Source of the DNA: Amphiura filiformis
Lineage: Eukaryota > Echinodermata > Ophiuroidea > Amphilepidida > Amphiuridae
Direction: 5' to 3'
Length of the DNA stretch: 64,000 nucleotides
Assembly (NCBI RefSeq): GCF_039555335.1
Contig: NC_092646.1
Coordinates: 28,201,780 to 28,265,779, forward strand
Part shown: piece by piece, positions 43,754 to 55,834 of the stretch
How positions within the stretch are numbered: the first letter of the stretch is position 1
Layout of the letters: each line of letters begins with the position of its first letter
Made by a program: the position numbers and the translations under genes
The notes under the pieces: generated by a model
What the model was told of the DNA's origin: nothing
Databases searched by the model: none
Seen by the model: only the letters and a program-made list of their open reading frames with translations

Positions 43754-45294
43754 GCCTCATTTCAAATGTTTAGTTTTAGTTTTGGTTTTGGTTTTGGTCA
43801 CGTGGTTTCCTATTGTCCTGCCTAACCACTTGAATCATAACTTGAATCGAACTCATTGTTTCTACCTTTTGTTTAAAACCGAACATTTGTGTCAGTCAGT
43901 TTCGGTTTTGGTTTCAGTTTCTTATAAGTGGTGTGAATCGTAAAATTATTTGATTTGAAGTTACCTACTCTAAGTATACAAAAGAAATGTTTAAATTTCG
44001 CAGTGCAATATTCACGAGGAGAGAAATCGAGCATGGTAATCTACATTGAAAGACGTGGTTTACAAAACCGAATAAGCCTAGGCTAATTCACCTAAAGATT
44101 TGAAATGAGGGACTCCCTCATTTCAAATATATAGTTTTGGTTTCTCTTTTGTTCAGAAACCAAAAATCAAGGGATTAAAAAGTAGAGCTGATCTGATCTG
44201 CAATCATAACACTATTATGCTGGGAGGGCACAGTATAGGGTATATAACCAGAAGTATACAATAGCCTATTGTGCTAACATAATTATTATCATGATTGATA
44301 TCGGAAATCTATCCGCGGACGACAGTTGATGCTCTCTGTCGAAGGTAGGTGGCATATTACACTCACGAGTTCTAGGCCTAGAAATCATATACATGCGCGT
44401 ATACTGAAGGATGGGGTGGGGTGGGGAATTTGTTTGTTTGTATGAAACATAAACGATGCATGGAGATGATTTGATTATGAATTAGTTTATTATCCCAGGA
44501 AGCACAACCCATACCTCTTTAAGAGGGGGCTCCCTCCTATATAACCACCGCTTTCCTAAATTACCCTTTCCCCTCCTCCTCCCCTATATTCGATATCTTC
44601 ATCTCGAGCTCTCCTCCCCTTCTCTTTCACTTCCAATGCTCTCTCTCATATGTTTCTCTCTCTCCCGGCCCATATCCCCTTGCCCTACACCCCCCCCACA
44701 CACACACCCCAATCTTCTCCCCTCTATCTTCTACTTTTTGCAGTAAAAATTGCTTCAGTAAAAGTCATTAGGTTATTAGAGCCCGGTATTAGAGGTCATA
44801 TAATGGCCTTCCATCGATTCTGGTACATGGGATTAAGGACATGAATCGATTTTGTTTATAGCACCTATACAATTACAGTAGTGGTCCCTTTTGTAATGTC
44901 GAATGCAAATATTTCGATGGTCTATATATTTTCACAGTGAAATCAGCTTAGGCTATTTCGTAGTCTCAAGCCAATGCTTTCAAACTAAATCAATGCTTTC
45001 AAATGTAGCCTGTTTTGTTCGACTTCTCTGCTCGTGAATATTGCACTGCGAAATTTAAACATTTCTTTTGTATACTTAGATCAGGTAACTCGAAAATCCT
45101 GTAATTTTATTCGTCACACCACTTATAAGAAACTGAAACCAAAACCGAAACTACCTGTCACAAATGTTTAGTTTTAAACAAAAGGTAGAAACAAAGAGTT
45201 CGATATCTTGTGATTCAAGTGGTTAGGCAGGACAATAGGAAACCACGTGACCAAAACCAAAACCAAAACTAAAACTATATATTTGAAATGAGGC
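43754..45294. mobile_element. 1.5 kb element with ~285-bp terminal inverted arms
   Basis: The left arm (43754-44035: 'gcctcatttcaaatg', 'ggtcacgtggtttcctattg', 'cgcagtgcaatattcacg') is mirrored at 44995-45294. A short second copy of the terminus lies at 44100-44170. The interior has C/T-rich sequence (44520-44720) and no transposase. Confidence 0.8.
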
Positions 45295-45835
45295 ACTGTA
45301 TATGTCTTCTTCACTGTTGCGTAATTATTGCATTGCTCCGCTTGTATTATATAAATTATATTGAATTTTACTGTCACAGTGGTTATATATGCAATAAAAG
45401 ATATGAATATGTGTAGGTGTGGGTGTGGGGGTGTGTGTGGAGGGGGGTGTATGTATGTATGTAATTTAGTAAACAATATCGCTGGGATCACTGAATAGGG
45501 CTTTAACTATCGATCAATGAACCAGTGGTGTACTTTCATTGAGCTGTACTAAGCAAGAGTGCGCATTTGAATTCCAATTGAAGGGATTTGCATTTTAAAT
45601 GAAAACTGCCCTTCTAAATATTATTTTCGGACCAAAATAACCGATCAGTAAAACAGTTGTATACTTTCATCGAGCTGTAGTGCAGGGTTAGGACGTAGTG
45701 TCATTATAGTCCTGGCCCTGTCCTACAGACCCGTATACATTTTTCAAAGAAGAAAGTTTGAAAGTTGATTCGAGTAGGGTATGCATAGGTCTTCCAAATT
45801 CTACTAGGTGGAAAATTCCAAACCCGGGCAAACTC
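45295..45835. other. Unassigned, with a repeat shared at 48730-48920
   Basis: 45510-45680 matches 48735-48915 ('gaattccaattgaagggatt', 'atgaaaactgcccttctaaa', 'aaaataaccgatcagtaaa'). A (gt)-rich run is at 45415-45465. Confidence 0.6.
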
Positions 45836-45837
45836 TG

Positions 45838-46192
45838 TATATGGCCATTTTTCAAAATGGCCGCCAAAATGTACTTATGAACCAGGTAAAAATGACAATA
45901 ACTCTGAAACTACTTGACCTAGAGGGGTGATTGAGGTGTCTATACCCACTAAATCAAGGCTGTCTGATTGAATGAAGGGAGTTTCATGGATGTCTGAGGT
46001 CCAGGACACCTGGAATCCAAGATGGCCGCCCGTAACAACCATAATCATCATATTAGCCAGATGATATGACAATAATTCGGAATCTGCCTGACCTACAAGG
46101 GTCATTGAGGTGTCTATCCCCACTAAATTAAGGCTGGCTGAGTGAATGAAGGGGGTTTCATGGATGTCTGAGGTCTAGGACACCTGAAATCC
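45838..46192. repeat. Two tandem units of ~180 bp
   Basis: 'tgattgaggtgtctatacccactaaat' style blocks recur at 45930 and 46105, followed in each by 'gtttcatggatgtctgaggt' and 'ggacacctg'. Contains 'aa(a/g)atggccgcc', as does the array at 3852. Confidence 0.7.
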
Positions 46193-46384
46193 AAATCCAA
46201 CAGCATTTTTTTTGGTCAAAATAGGGCAAAATTGTAAAATTTTCCGCGCTTCGCGCGCATTCAAATGCCGAAATTTATGTTGATCTGGGGCCAAAGTAGT
46301 CTGAAATTGAATTGAACAAAATATGTTAGTCCCCCTTAAGTTAAACCAAAACTTAGCCACTGACTTGAGTGCACATGCCTTCCT

Positions 46385-46520
46385 CGGCACGTGAGTTCGT
46401 GGCCTCCAAATTTTGGCCTGGCCCAGGGCCCATAAGGTAGGCTAAATCCCGCCCTGGTTAAAAGGGCCCGTACTGTTCCTTGTCCATGGGCCCCTGATGC
46501 TCTTGCTACGCCCCTGCTTT
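46385..46520 (-). mobile_element. Fragment of a short 'ggggcgtagcaag' element
   Basis: On the minus strand: 'aggggcgtagcaagagcatc', then 'accagggcgggatttagc'. These motifs are typical of short invertebrate transposon relics. It abuts the RT relic at 46520. Confidence 0.5.
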
Positions 46521-46672
46521 TGTACATAGTATACGGTTTCTTCATTCAAAGATTTTGTCCACTTTCTAAACAACATGTTTTTCCTACACATGTTACGCAA
46601 CGCGTTATTAAGCCAGGGTGTATACTTGGCTTTATCAGGTTTATACTTGACAGATTCCTTGGTGAATGACAT
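46520..46672 (-). pseudogene. Relic of a non-LTR element (endonuclease-RT linker)
   Basis: The minus-strand frame reads 'KYTPWLNNALRNMCRKNML' then 'FRKWTKSLNEETVYYV', the 'PW....L......K..L..K' block commonly found between endonuclease and reverse transcriptase of non-LTR elements. The short fragment has no continuation on either side. Confidence 0.55.
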
Positions 46673-46674
46673 TA

Positions 46675-48355
46675 ATAAAACAAAATGAGTAAAAAGTATT
46701 TTGTTTTATTTCAAAAATACCTAACGACAATTTTAATGGGTAATTCTTTAACTGTAGTCCTTTAAAGGTCAGGTCTATTGCAAAAACAAGTTTATCTCTA
46801 TTCGAAGAGAATAATTATTACAATACAAGTTGACACTCGTTGCAATTTTTTATTGCGTATTTCTCCTGAAAAAAGAGAAATTGTGTGGGTAAACTTCGGG
46901 CTCGTACGTGTTCTTCCCCCGTTTGAAGCGAAATTAATTTTCAAGGCAGCGGGCTATGACGTAAGTAAATAAAACGGACACTATATCATGCTCTCATTTA
47001 CTTGTGTGACAAGTTTGACATTAGCAACAATGAGTTGTACTATTATTTACCAAAACAATACTGTATAACAATATGCAGACTATTGTTCTCATTTCGGAAA
47101 CAAAGCCCACACAGTATTGTTACTAAGCGTTTGCTTTGTAATATTTCATCCAACTGAAACTATAATAACTATATAGCATTGCATTGTAATATCGCACAGG
47201 GAAATCAGATACATGAGTTTGTGGACTTAACACGGTTTATATGCTAGTCTCAGATTGATCACAATGAAATTCTAAGCTCAAATTATTTATTTATTTTGTA
47301 GTCCCAATATTTCTCATGATATTGATATACATATGAATTGTAATATCACATTATTTACTAATATATAAAAAAGAAGCGGCTGATTTTATCCATATGTTTA
47401 AAAACCATTAAATTGGTAAATACTTAAAAGGGGATTTCGTGATCCACAGCCTCATCCCCCCACTTTTCTCAAAAAAAGTTGAGATTTTTATACCACTGGC
47501 TACTTAATGTTTATGTACCAAATATTTCTTGCAGATTAATTCGTCTAGCAAAAATATCGCCAAATTTGAATTTCGTTCGGGTGCACCAGAACGAAATTAC
47601 AACAGTGGTCTATGGAGCAGCGTAATACACATAATCATGCACAACTCGCAAACGCAAAATCGGAATCAACTGACATTTTGGGAATAAGCTTTTTTCGTGG
47701 TTATCTACTGAAAAATGTGATAAACAGAGGATGCTAGGATACTCCTTTAACTTAGAGTTTTTTTCTGTGAACAACAACAGTATACGTTCTGTGCATTGAG
47801 AATGTTTATAATCCCAGTCTCGCAAAGCAGGCACAGTCATTTCATGACGTCAAATTTGTTCTAGGTGAAATCTGTCTCGTTCGAAGGAACTCATCGCTTA
47901 AAAGCGCATTCAGTGATTTGCTCATCCGGACGATCGTAAAAATCATCAAAATTCAGATTTTGGTACCTTTGTCATTGTCATAGATGCGAGTGGTTTAGCC
48001 AAAAGCCGTGTATTTAAGACAAAATAAGACATTTTACACGAATCTGTCATTTAGAATGGGGCTTCAAGATATTTGAATGGGGCTTCAACTTCGTCAGTAC
48101 TGCTGTTTTCTTCATTTTTTTTATCAAATTTGTCATTTCAAAAATACCAAGTGACAATTTGAATAACGTGTCCTTCACTTTTAAGCAATTTATAAACAAT
48201 TATACATTTGCACTGGGATCACTGAATGGGTCTCCCCTTAAGTTGGTTTTTGCGGAATATCAATTCTAAACGTCTTATTTTCTCAAAAAAGGAGTCATTT
48301 TCATTGTCCTCATAATATTAGCTTGCCAGTGATATCATGTTGTTTTTGCAATAGA
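46675..48355. other. Mostly unassigned; one shared repeat
   Basis: 47435-47460 ('gtgatccacagcctcatccc') and 47640-47715 ('gcaaatcaactga'-like, 'cttttttcgtgg(a/t)ta') match blocks at 19303 and 19485-19545 in intron 4-5 sequence. No exon recognised. Confidence 0.5.
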
Positions 48356-48359
48356 CCTG

Positions 48360-48630
48360 CCCTTTAAGGTTATCAAATATTTTAAACTGTTACGATTTGG
48401 TAGTTCACAGCATTTTGCGAATGGTAGTGAGCTATGATAAAAATTGCATTGATCATTTCATAGCGAGTGTGTAGAAGAATTTAAATATCACAGATATTCC
48501 TGTGGTTCTTGAGCCATGTTGTAAAGAGGGAACAACAACACTTTTGTAAAACGTACATAACTCATAGCTACTCATTAACAACAATAAATCAAGCAAGTTT
48601 TCAAAGTATATGATTTGTAGAATGAACTTT
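48360..48630. repeat. Second copy of the 39545 repeat
   Basis: Same order of shared blocks as 39545-39810, with a small insertion near 48560. Confidence 0.7.
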
Positions 48631-48959
48631 TGCACAAAAAAATTATTTTTCAATAATATATTGATTTAAATAATGAAAATCGATTTTTTTTTTTGGCTGC
48701 TTCAACCAACTATACCTAATCTACCCTAAACCATCGATCAATGAACCGGGAGTGTACTGTCATCGAGCTCTACTAAACGAAAGTGCCTACTTGAATTCCA
48801 ATTGAAGGGATTTGCATTTTAAATGAAAACTGCCCTTCTAAATATTGTTTTTGGACTAAAATAACCGATCAGTAAACCAGTTGGCAGTTGTGTACTTTTA
48901 TCGAGCTGTAGCTCGCTAAAAATATCTAGTAAAGTAAAAGTAACGGTTAAGGACGTGGA

Positions 48960-49040
48960 GTCCAGTGGCGTAACTACCGGGGGGCAGAGGGGGGCAACGT
49001 GCCCCGGGCGCCACCCTTAGGGGCGCCAAATTGACATTTG
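48960..49040. mobile_element. 'agtggcgtaactaccgg' element head at the satellite edge
   Basis: 'agtggcgtaactaccggggg' with GC-rich 'gccccgggcgccac' is the kind of terminus seen in short invertebrate DNA transposons. Its partner end was not found; the satellite begins inside it. Confidence 0.5.
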
Positions 49041-52000
49041 ACAAGGTGTGGGTGTGATTTGTGTGTGTTTGTGCTGTGTATTAGAGGGTGGTACCACAAT
49101 AAATGTGTGGGTATGATTTGTGTGTGTTTGTGCTGTGTATTAGAGGGTGGTCCGTCAATTAAGATGTAGGTATGATTTGTGTGTTTGTGCTGTGTATTAA
49201 AGGATGGTCCCACAATTAATGTGTGGGTATGATTGGGGTGTGTTTGTGCTGTGTATTAGAGGATGGTCCCACAATTAATGTGTGGTATGATTTGTATGTG
49301 TTTGTGCTGTGTATTAAAGGGTGGTCCCACAATTAAGGTGTGGGTATGATTTGTGTGTGTTTTGTGCTGTATATTAGAGGGTGGTCCCACAATTAATGTG
49401 TGGTATGATTGGTGTGTGTTTGTGCTGTGTATTAGAGAGTGATCACACAATTAAGGTGTGATATGATTTGTGTGTTTGTGCTGTGTATTAAAGGGTGGTC
49501 CCACAATTAAGGTGTGGGTATGATTTGTATGTGTTTGTGTTGTGTATTAGAGGTAGTCCCAAAATCAAGGTGTGGGTAAGAATGGTGTTGTTTGCGCTTT
49601 GTATTAGAGGGGGTCATTATTAATGCGTGGGTATGATTTGTGTGTTTGTGTTGGATATTAGAGGGTGGTCCCACAGCTAATGTCTGCGTACGATTTGTGT
49701 CTCTTTGTGCTGCGTATTAAAAGGCGGTTCCACAATTAATTCATGGGTATGATTGGGGTGTGTTTGTGCTGTGTATTGGGGTCCTACAATTAAATCATAA
49801 CACACCTTAATTGTGGGACCACGCTCTAATACACAGCGCAAACACAAACAAATCATACCCGTACATTTATTGTGGTACCACCCTCTAATACACAGCACAA
49901 ACACACCCAAATCACACCCACACCTTAATTGTGGGACATTCCTCTAATACACAGCACAAAAACACACAAATTATACCACACCTTTAATTGTGGGACCACA
50001 CTCTATACACAGCAAAACACACAAATCATACCACACCTTAGTGCAGGACCATCTCATACACAGTACAAACACACACAAATCATACCACATGGGACTACCC
50101 TCTAATACACACAAACACACAACATAATTCACACAATTCACACCTTAGTGTGAGACCACCCTCTAATACACAGCACAAACACACACAAATCATACCCACA
50201 TCTTAATTTTGGGACTACCCTCTAATACACAGCACAAACATACACAAATCATGCCCATACCTAATTGTGGGACCACCCTCTAATACACAGCAGAAACACA
50301 CACAAATCATACCCACGCCTTAATTGTGGGACCACTCTCAAATACACAGCACAAACACGCCCCAACACACCCCAATCATACCCACACCTTAATTGTGGAG
50401 CAATCCTGTAATACAGGACGCAAACATACACAAATCATATATACCCACACCTTAATTGTGGGACCACCGTGGGTATGATTGGGGTGTATTTGTGCTGTGT
50501 ATTAGAGGGTGGTCCCACAATAAAAGGTGAGGTATAATTTGTGTGTGTTTGTGCTGTGTATTAGAGGGTGGTCCAACAATTAAGGTGTGGTATTATTTGT
50601 GTATGTTTGTGCTGTTTATTAGAGGGTGGTCCCACAATTAAGGTGTGGGTATGAATTGTGTGTTTTTCTGCTGTGTATTAGAGGGTGGTCCCACAATTAA
50701 GGTGTGGGTATGATGTGTGTGTGTTTTAGCTGTGTATTAGAGGGTGGTCCCAACAATTAAGGTGTGGTATGATTTGTGTGTGTTTCTGCTGTGTATTAGA
50801 GGGTGGTCCCACAATATAAGGTGTGGTATAATTTGTGTGTGTTTCTGCTGTGTCTTAGAGGGTGGTCCCACAATTAAGGTGTGGTATGATTTGTGTGTGT
50901 TTGTGCTGTGTATTAGAAGATGGTCCCACAATTAAGATATGGGTATGATTTGTGTGTTTTTGTGCTGTGTATTAGAGGGTGGTCCCACAATTAAGGTGTG
51001 GGTATGATTTGTGTGTTTTTGTGCTGTGTATTAGAGGGTGGTCCCACAATTAAGGTGTGGGTATGATTTGTATGTGTTTGTGCTGTGCATTAGAGGGTGG
51101 TCCCACAATTAAGGTGTGGGTATGAATTGTGTGTTTTTCTGCTGTGTATTAGAGGGTGGTCCCACAAATAGGTGTGGGTATGATTGGGGTGTGTTTGGTC
51201 CCACAATAAAAGGTGAGGTATAATTTGTGTGTGTTTCTGCTGTGTATTAGAGGGTGGTCCCACAATTAAGGTGTAGTATGATTTGTGTGTTTTTGTGCTG
51301 TGTATTAGAGGGTGGTCCCACATTTAAGGTGTGGGTATGATTGGGGTGTGTTTGTGCTGTGTATTAGAGGGTGGTCACACAATTAAGGTGTGGTATGATT
51401 TGTGTGTGTTTCTGCTGTGTATTAGAGGGTGGTCTCACAATTAAGGTGTGGGTGTGGTATAATTGGGGTGTGTTTGTGCTGTGTATTAGAGGGTGGTCCC
51501 ACAATTAAGGTGTGGATATGCTTTGTGTGATTGTGCTGTGTATTAGAGGGTGGTCCCACAATTAAGGTGTGGATTTGATTTGTGTGTTGGTGCTGTGTAT
51601 TAGAGGGTGGTCACACAATAAAAGGTGTGGTATAGTTTGTGTGTGTTTGTGCTGTGTATTAAAGGGTGGTACCAAAGTTAAGATGTGGTATGATTGGTGT
51701 GTGTTTGTGCTGTGTATTAGAGGATGGTTCCACAATTAAGGTGTGGTATGAATTGTGTGTTTTTCTGATGTGTATTAGAGGGTGGTCCCACAATTAAGGT
51801 GTGGGTATGATTTGTGTGTTTGTGCTGTGTATTAAAGGGTGGTCCCACAATTAAGGTGTGGTATGATTTGTGTGTGTTTTAGCTGTGTATTAGAGAGTGA
51901 TCACACAACTAAGGTGTGACATGATTTGTGTGTGTTTGTGCTGTAGAGGGTGGTCCGTCAATTAAGGCGTAGGTATGATTTGTGTGTGTTTGTGCTGTGT

Positions 52001-55000
52001 ATTAGAGGGTGGTCCGTCAATTAAGGCGTAGGTATGATTTGGGGTGTTTGTGCTGTGTATTAGAGTGTGTTCCCACAATTAAGGTGTGAATATGATAGGG
52101 GTGTGTTTGTGCTGTGTATTAGAGGGTGGTCCCACAATTAAGGTGTGATATGATTTGTGTGTGTTTGTGCTGTGTATTAGAGGGTGGTCCCACAATTAAG
52201 GTGTGGGTATGATTTGTGTGTTTTTGTGCTGTGTATTAGAGGGTGGTCCCACAATTAAGGTGTGGGTATGATTTGTATGTGTTTGTGCTGTGCATTAGAG
52301 GGTGGTCCCACAATTAAGGTGTGGGTATGAATTGTGTGTTTTTCTGCTGTGTATTAGAGGGTGGTCCCACAAATAGGTGTGGGTATGATTGGGGTGTGTT
52401 TGTGCTGTGTATTAGAAGGTGGTCCCACAATAAAAGGTGAGGTATAATTTGTGTGTGTTTCTGCTGTGTATTAGAGGGTGGTCCCACAATTAAGGTGTAG
52501 TATGATTTGTGTGTTTTTGTGCTGTGTATTAGAGGGTGGTCCCACATTTAAGGTGTGGGTATGATTGGGGTGTGTTTGTGCTGTGTATTAGAGGGTGGTC
52601 ACACAATTAAGGTGTGGTATGATTTGTGTGTGTTTTTGCTGTGTATTAGAGGGTGGTCTCACAATTAAGGTGTGGGTGTGGTATAATTGGGGTGTGTTTG
52701 TGCTGTGTATTAGAGGGTGGTCCCACAATTAAGGTGTGGATATGCTTTGTGTGATTGTGCTGTGTATTAGAGGGTGGTCCCACAATTAAGGTGTGGATAT
52801 GCTTTGTGTGATTGTGCTGTGTATTAGAGGGTGGTCACACAATAAAAGGTGTGGTATAGTTTGTGTGTGTTTGTGCTGTGTATTAAAGGGTGGTACCAAA
52901 GTTAAGATGTGGTATGATTGGTGTGTGTTTGTGCTGTGTATTAGAGGATGGTTCCACAATTAAGGTGTGGTATGAATTGTGTGTTTTTCTGATGTGTATT
53001 AGAGGGTGGTCCCACAATTAAGGTGTGGGTATGATTTGTGTGTTTGTGCTGTGTATTAAAGGGTGGTCCCACAATTAAGGTGTGGTATGATTTGTGTGTG
53101 TTTTAGCTGTGTATTAGAGAGTGATCACACAACTAAGGTGTGACATGATTTGTGTGTGTTTGTGCTGTAGAGGGTGGTCCGTCAATTAAGGCGTAGGTAT
53201 GATTTGTGTGTGTTTGTGCTGTGTATTAGAGGGTGGTCCGTCAATTAAGGCGTAGGTATGATTGGGGGGTGTTTGTGCTGTGTATTAGAGTGTGGTCCCA
53301 CAATTAAGGTGTGGATATGATAGGGGTGTGTTTGTGCTGTGTATTAGAGGGTGGTCCCACAATTAAGGTGTGATATGATTTGTGTGTGTTTGTGCTGTGT
53401 ATTAGAGGGTGGGCCCACAATTAAGGTGTGGGTATGATTGGGGTGTGTTTGTGCTGTGTATTAGAGGGTGGTCCCACAATTAAGGTGTGGGTATGATTGG
53501 GGTGTGTTTGTGCTGTGTATTAGAGGGTGGGCCCACAATTAAGGTGTGGGTATGATTGGGGTGTGTTTGTGCTGTGTATTAGAGGGTGGTCCCGCAATTA
53601 AGGTGTGGGTATGATTGGGGTGTGTTTGTGCTGTGTATTAGAGGGTGGTCCCACAATTAAGGTGTGGGTATGATTGGGGTGTGTTTGTGCTGTGTATTAG
53701 AGGGTGGGCCCACAATTAAGGTGTGGGTATGATTGGGGTGTGTTTGTGCTGTGTATTAGAGGGTGGGCCCACAATTAAGGTGTGGGTATGATTGGGGTGT
53801 GTTTGTGCTGTGTATTAGAGGGTGGTCCCACAATTAAGGTGTGGGTATGATTGGGGTGTGTTTGTGCTGTGTATTAGAGGGTGGGCCCACAATTAAGGTG
53901 TGGGTATGATTGGGGTGTGTTTGTGCTGTGTATTAGAGGGTGGTCCCACAATTAAGGTGTGGGTATGATTTGTGTGTGTTTGTGCTGTGTATTAGAGGGT
54001 GGGCCCACAATTAAGGTGTGGGTATGATTGGGGTGTGTTTGTGCTGTGTATTAGAGGGTGGTCCCGCAATTAAGGTGTGGGTATGATTGGGGTGTGTTTG
54101 TGCTGTGTATTAGAGGGTGGTCCCACAATTAAGGTGTGGGTATGATTGGGGTGTGTTTGTGCTGTGTATTAGAGGGTGGTCTCACAATTAAGGTGTGGGT
54201 ATGATTGGGGGGTGTTTGTGCTGTGTATTAGAGGGTGGTCTCACAATTAAGGTGTGGGTATGATTGGGGTGTGTTTGTGCTGTGTATTAGAGGGTGGTCC
54301 CACAATTAAGGTGTGGGTATGATTGGGGTGTGTTTGTGCTGTGTATTAGAGGGTGGGCCCACAATTAAGGTGTGGGTATGATTGGGGTGTGTTTGTGCTG
54401 TGTATTAGAGGGTGGTCCCACAATTAAGGTGTGGGTATGATTGGGGTGTGTTTGTGCTGTGTATTAGAGGGTGGGCCCACAATTAAGGTGTGGGTATGAT
54501 TGGGGTGTGTTTGTGCTGTGTATTAGAGGGTGGTCCCACAATTAAGGTGTGGGTATGATTGGGGTGTGTTTGTGCTGTGTATTAGAGGGTGGGCCCACAA
54601 TTAAGGTGTGGGTATGATTGGGGTGTGTTTGTGCTGTGTATTAGAGGGTGGGCCCACAATTAAGGTGTGGGTATGATTGGGGTGTGTTTGTGCTGTGTAT
54701 TAGAGGGTGGTCCCGCAATTAATGTGTGGGTATGATTGGGGTGTGTTTGTGCTGTGTATTAGAGGGTGGTCCCACAATTAAGGTGTGGGTATGATTGGGG
54801 TGTGTTTGTGCTGTGTATTAGAGGGTGGTCCCGCAATTAATGTGTGGGTATGATTGGGGTGTGTTTGTGCTGTGTATTAGAGGGTGGTCCCGCAATTAAG
54901 GTGTGGGTATGATTGGGGTGTGTTTGTGCTGTGTATTAGAGGGTGGTCCCGCAATTAAGGTGTGTTATGATTTGTGTGTGTTTGTGCTGTGTATTAGAGG

Positions 55001-55218
55001 GTGGTCCCACAATTAAGGTGTGGGTATGATTGGGGTGTGTTTGTGCTGTGTATTAGAGGGTGGTCCCACAATTAAGGTGTGATATGATTTGTGTGTGTTT
55101 GTGCTGTGTATTAGAGGGTGGGCCCACAATTAAGGTGTGGATATGATAGGGGTGTGTTTGTGCTGTGTATTAGAGGGTGGTCCCACAATTAAGGTGTGTT
55201 ATGATTTGTGTATGTTTG
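49040..55218. repeat. Satellite array, ~59-bp unit, about 100 copies
   Basis: The unit contains 'gtgtgggtatgattggggtg', 'tgtttgtgctgtgtattaga' and 'gggtggtcccacaattaag'. The left third is heterogeneous, 49797-50468 is inverted, 51000-53400 contains a ~1.2 kb tandem higher-order duplication, and 53400-55100 is nearly homogeneous with 'ggtggtccc' / 'ggtgggccc' variants. ORFs here are the repeat read in frame. Confidence 0.97.
49797..50468 (-). repeat. Inverted block within the 59-bp satellite
   Basis: Units run on the opposite strand ('ttaattgtgggaccac', 'ctctaatacacagc', 'aaacacacacaaatcatacc'). The breakpoints lie inside units at both ends. Confidence 0.93.
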
Positions 55219-55228
55219 CAAGGCACAT

Positions 55229-55596
55229 TGGGCTATTCCAGTTGCAATCCATACACCCCTATGAAAGACATGACCTTAATCTCCCTCACAGGTTGTGTAG
55301 ATTTCAAATAGAGTCACCCATTAGCTCCCATTCAGGTTACTCCCATTTGAAATTCACACTCCCTGTGTGGGAGATAAAGGTCATGTCCAGGGACAGGTGA
55401 TTTGCGCAGAACTTTATCTGTGCAATCTCCGCACAATTGGCTATTTTTTTCCTATGGGCAGGGATACATGATTTCCACTGAAAAAGAGTTCTGCGCAATC
55501 TCCGCAAAATTGGCTATTTTTTTCTGTGCAATTCACTTGTCCCTGGTCATGTCTTGCATAGGGGGTGTATGAATTTCAACTGGAATAGTCTCTTGA
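55229..55596. mobile_element. 'gctattccagttg' MITE with a nested 171-bp insert
   Basis: The ends 'gggctattccagttgcaatc' and 'atttcaactggaatagtc' are complementary. A second element (55387-55557, ends 'ccagggacaggtga' / 'tcacttgtccctgg') is inserted with TCATGT on both sides (55381-55386, 55558-55563). Confidence 0.8.
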
Positions 55597-55834
55597 GAGG
55601 TCAATCAAAAACAAAATTATATAAAAACAGCCATGATCAAAACTTGAATGAAGCAATCTGATATACAAGGATATAAATACATTTCATTGTTTTCAATTTA
55701 TTTCAAACAATATTTCCTACATATCACATTCTTTGCCTTGTTTGCAAGGAATCTCTTAACATAGGTACAAGCTTATTTACGGTATTTGAAAACGGCACCA
55801 ATTTTTTGTTAATCTTTTAACACTTAAGTTATAA
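55597..55834. other. Unassigned
   Basis: AT-rich, no feature recognised. Confidence 0.4.

Noticed and set aside
48974..52547. Many open frames with repeated 'HSTNTHK' and 'GPPSNTQ'-like peptides
   Set aside because: They follow the 59-bp satellite read in frame on either strand and break wherever unit length changes; no start context, splice sites or non-repeat sequence.
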